A stretch of 12,967 bases of DNA from Maricaulis sp. Its GTDB lineage: Bacteria; Pseudomonadota; Alphaproteobacteria; Caulobacterales; Maricaulaceae. A program made the translations under genes and the position numbers. Below the pieces are notes generated by a model. That model saw nothing but the letters and a program-made list of their open reading frames with translations. It did no database searches and was not told where the DNA came from. Positions 12,706 to 12,967 of this stretch are shown here, piece by piece; positions within the stretch are counted from its first letter, which is position 1; each line of letters opens with the position of its first letter. The stretch spans positions 1 to 12,967 of the forward strand of contig NZLV01000180.1 of the NCBI GenBank assembly GCA_002694345.1. Reading direction: 5' to 3'.

Positions 12706-12740
12706 ACGCCAGAAAAAACCTAGCCCGCCGTCTCTGGCGT
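12706..12740. repeat. Inverted repeat spanning the end of the DUF1993 gene
   Basis: ACGCCAGA (12706-12713) and TCTGGCGT (12733-12740) are perfect 8-base inverted arms 19 bases apart, enclosing the stop codon of the minus-strand gene (12722-12720). The inner arm lies in the last coding codons. On the minus strand a T-run (12718-12713) falls inside the loop, so it is a poor intrinsic terminator; it may be the boundary of the neighbouring hairpin array. Confidence 0.4.
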
Positions 12741-12967
12741 TTTGCGAAGATAGGCGAACATGTGGGCGACATAATCGGCTTTGCCCAGTTCAGCGCCCTT
12801 GTGACGCAGGATCGAATAGGCGGTCATGATGTGGAAGTAGAATTGGGGCAGGGCCCAATCGCGCACATAGGTCTCGCCATCAAAGTCGAAGGCGATCCCG
12901 ATCGGCAATTCAAGGCCCAGCGGTTTGTCGCCAGCGGCATCTATCGCCGCCGTATCAAATCCGTCCA
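12720..12967 (-). CDS. DUF1993-family protein, C-terminal part only
   Basis: The frame stays open to the right edge of the window, so only the last 81 residues are visible and the start is outside. A TTG at 12908 is not the start. The visible part contains GLELPIGIAFDFDGETYVRDWALPQ and FYFHIMTAYSILRHKGAELGKADYV. Together these match the C-terminal half of DUF1993 proteins, which share a FALPNFYFHxxTAYxILRHxGxxLGKxDY pattern from memory. The family is a small cytoplasmic alpha-helical domain related in fold to DinB-like proteins and has no settled function. The two His in this motif may bind metal in that fold, which is inference. The gene points towards the tRNA-Arg side and ends in the inverted repeat at 12706-12740. 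Confidence 0.85.
   Translation of the reverse strand, partial: DGFDTAAIDAAGDKPLGLELPIGIAFDFDGETYVRDWALPQFYFHIMTAYSILRHKGAELGKADYVAHMFAYLRKTPETAG

Noticed and set aside
12720..12908. Complete 62-residue gene starting at TTG 12908
   Set aside because: The frame continues upstream without a stop to the window edge with DUF1993-like sequence, so this is the C-terminal part of a longer gene.

Overview
The window looks like chromosome from a GC-rich alphaproteobacterium, most likely of the Maricaulales/Hyphomonadaceae-Caulobacterales kind. Four things suggest this: an NDUFS4-type complex I accessory subunit, a class I PHA synthase, an adjacent glpX-recJ pair, and a cold-shock protein with two domains. 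This assignment is inference from gene content and protein style; no search was run. I see no prophage, transposase, CRISPR array or rRNA.

Layout. Positions 2-2858 (+) hold the 3' part of an M1-family zinc metallopeptidase and, 22 bases on, a secreted DUF6702 protein; the two probably form one transcription unit. Positions 2937-3290 (+) encode a small Tat-type lipoprotein whose body is three degenerate TDxD repeats, and its Shine-Dalgarno sequence can pair with a site 50 bases upstream. PhaC (3309-5216, -) converges on it. A short divergent promoter region separates phaC from a small repeat-bearing lipoprotein gene (5300-5638), followed by glpX (5682-6635) and recJ (6653-8500), closely spaced and co-directional.

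Positions 8567-10564 are the accessory-looking part: tRNA-Glu(TTC) with a readable promoter, an orphan secreted protein on the minus strand (8715-9299), a 424-base stretch without a convincing gene, a divergent QueD/PTPS-family gene (9724-10227) with HGY in place of HGH, and a 337-base AT-richer leader with a terminator-like hairpin before the double cold-shock-domain gene (10565-11089).

Positions 11090-12967 contain a structured region ending in a strong intrinsic terminator, a secreted DUF192 protein, tRNA-Pro(TGG), the NDUFS4-like subunit, tRNA-Arg(TCT), a run of five hairpins (12560-12694), and the C-terminal end of a DUF1993 protein (-) that leaves the window.

Most genes are housekeeping: gluconeogenesis (GlpX), DNA repair (RecJ), carbon storage (PhaC), respiration (NDUFS4-like), stress RNA binding (Csp) and three tRNAs. 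The less explained parts are the TDxD-repeat Tat lipoprotein with its possible RNA switch, the M1-DUF6702 pair, the HGY QueD-like protein, the cold-shock leader and the hairpin array. None of these amounts to a clear new multi-gene system on the sequence alone.
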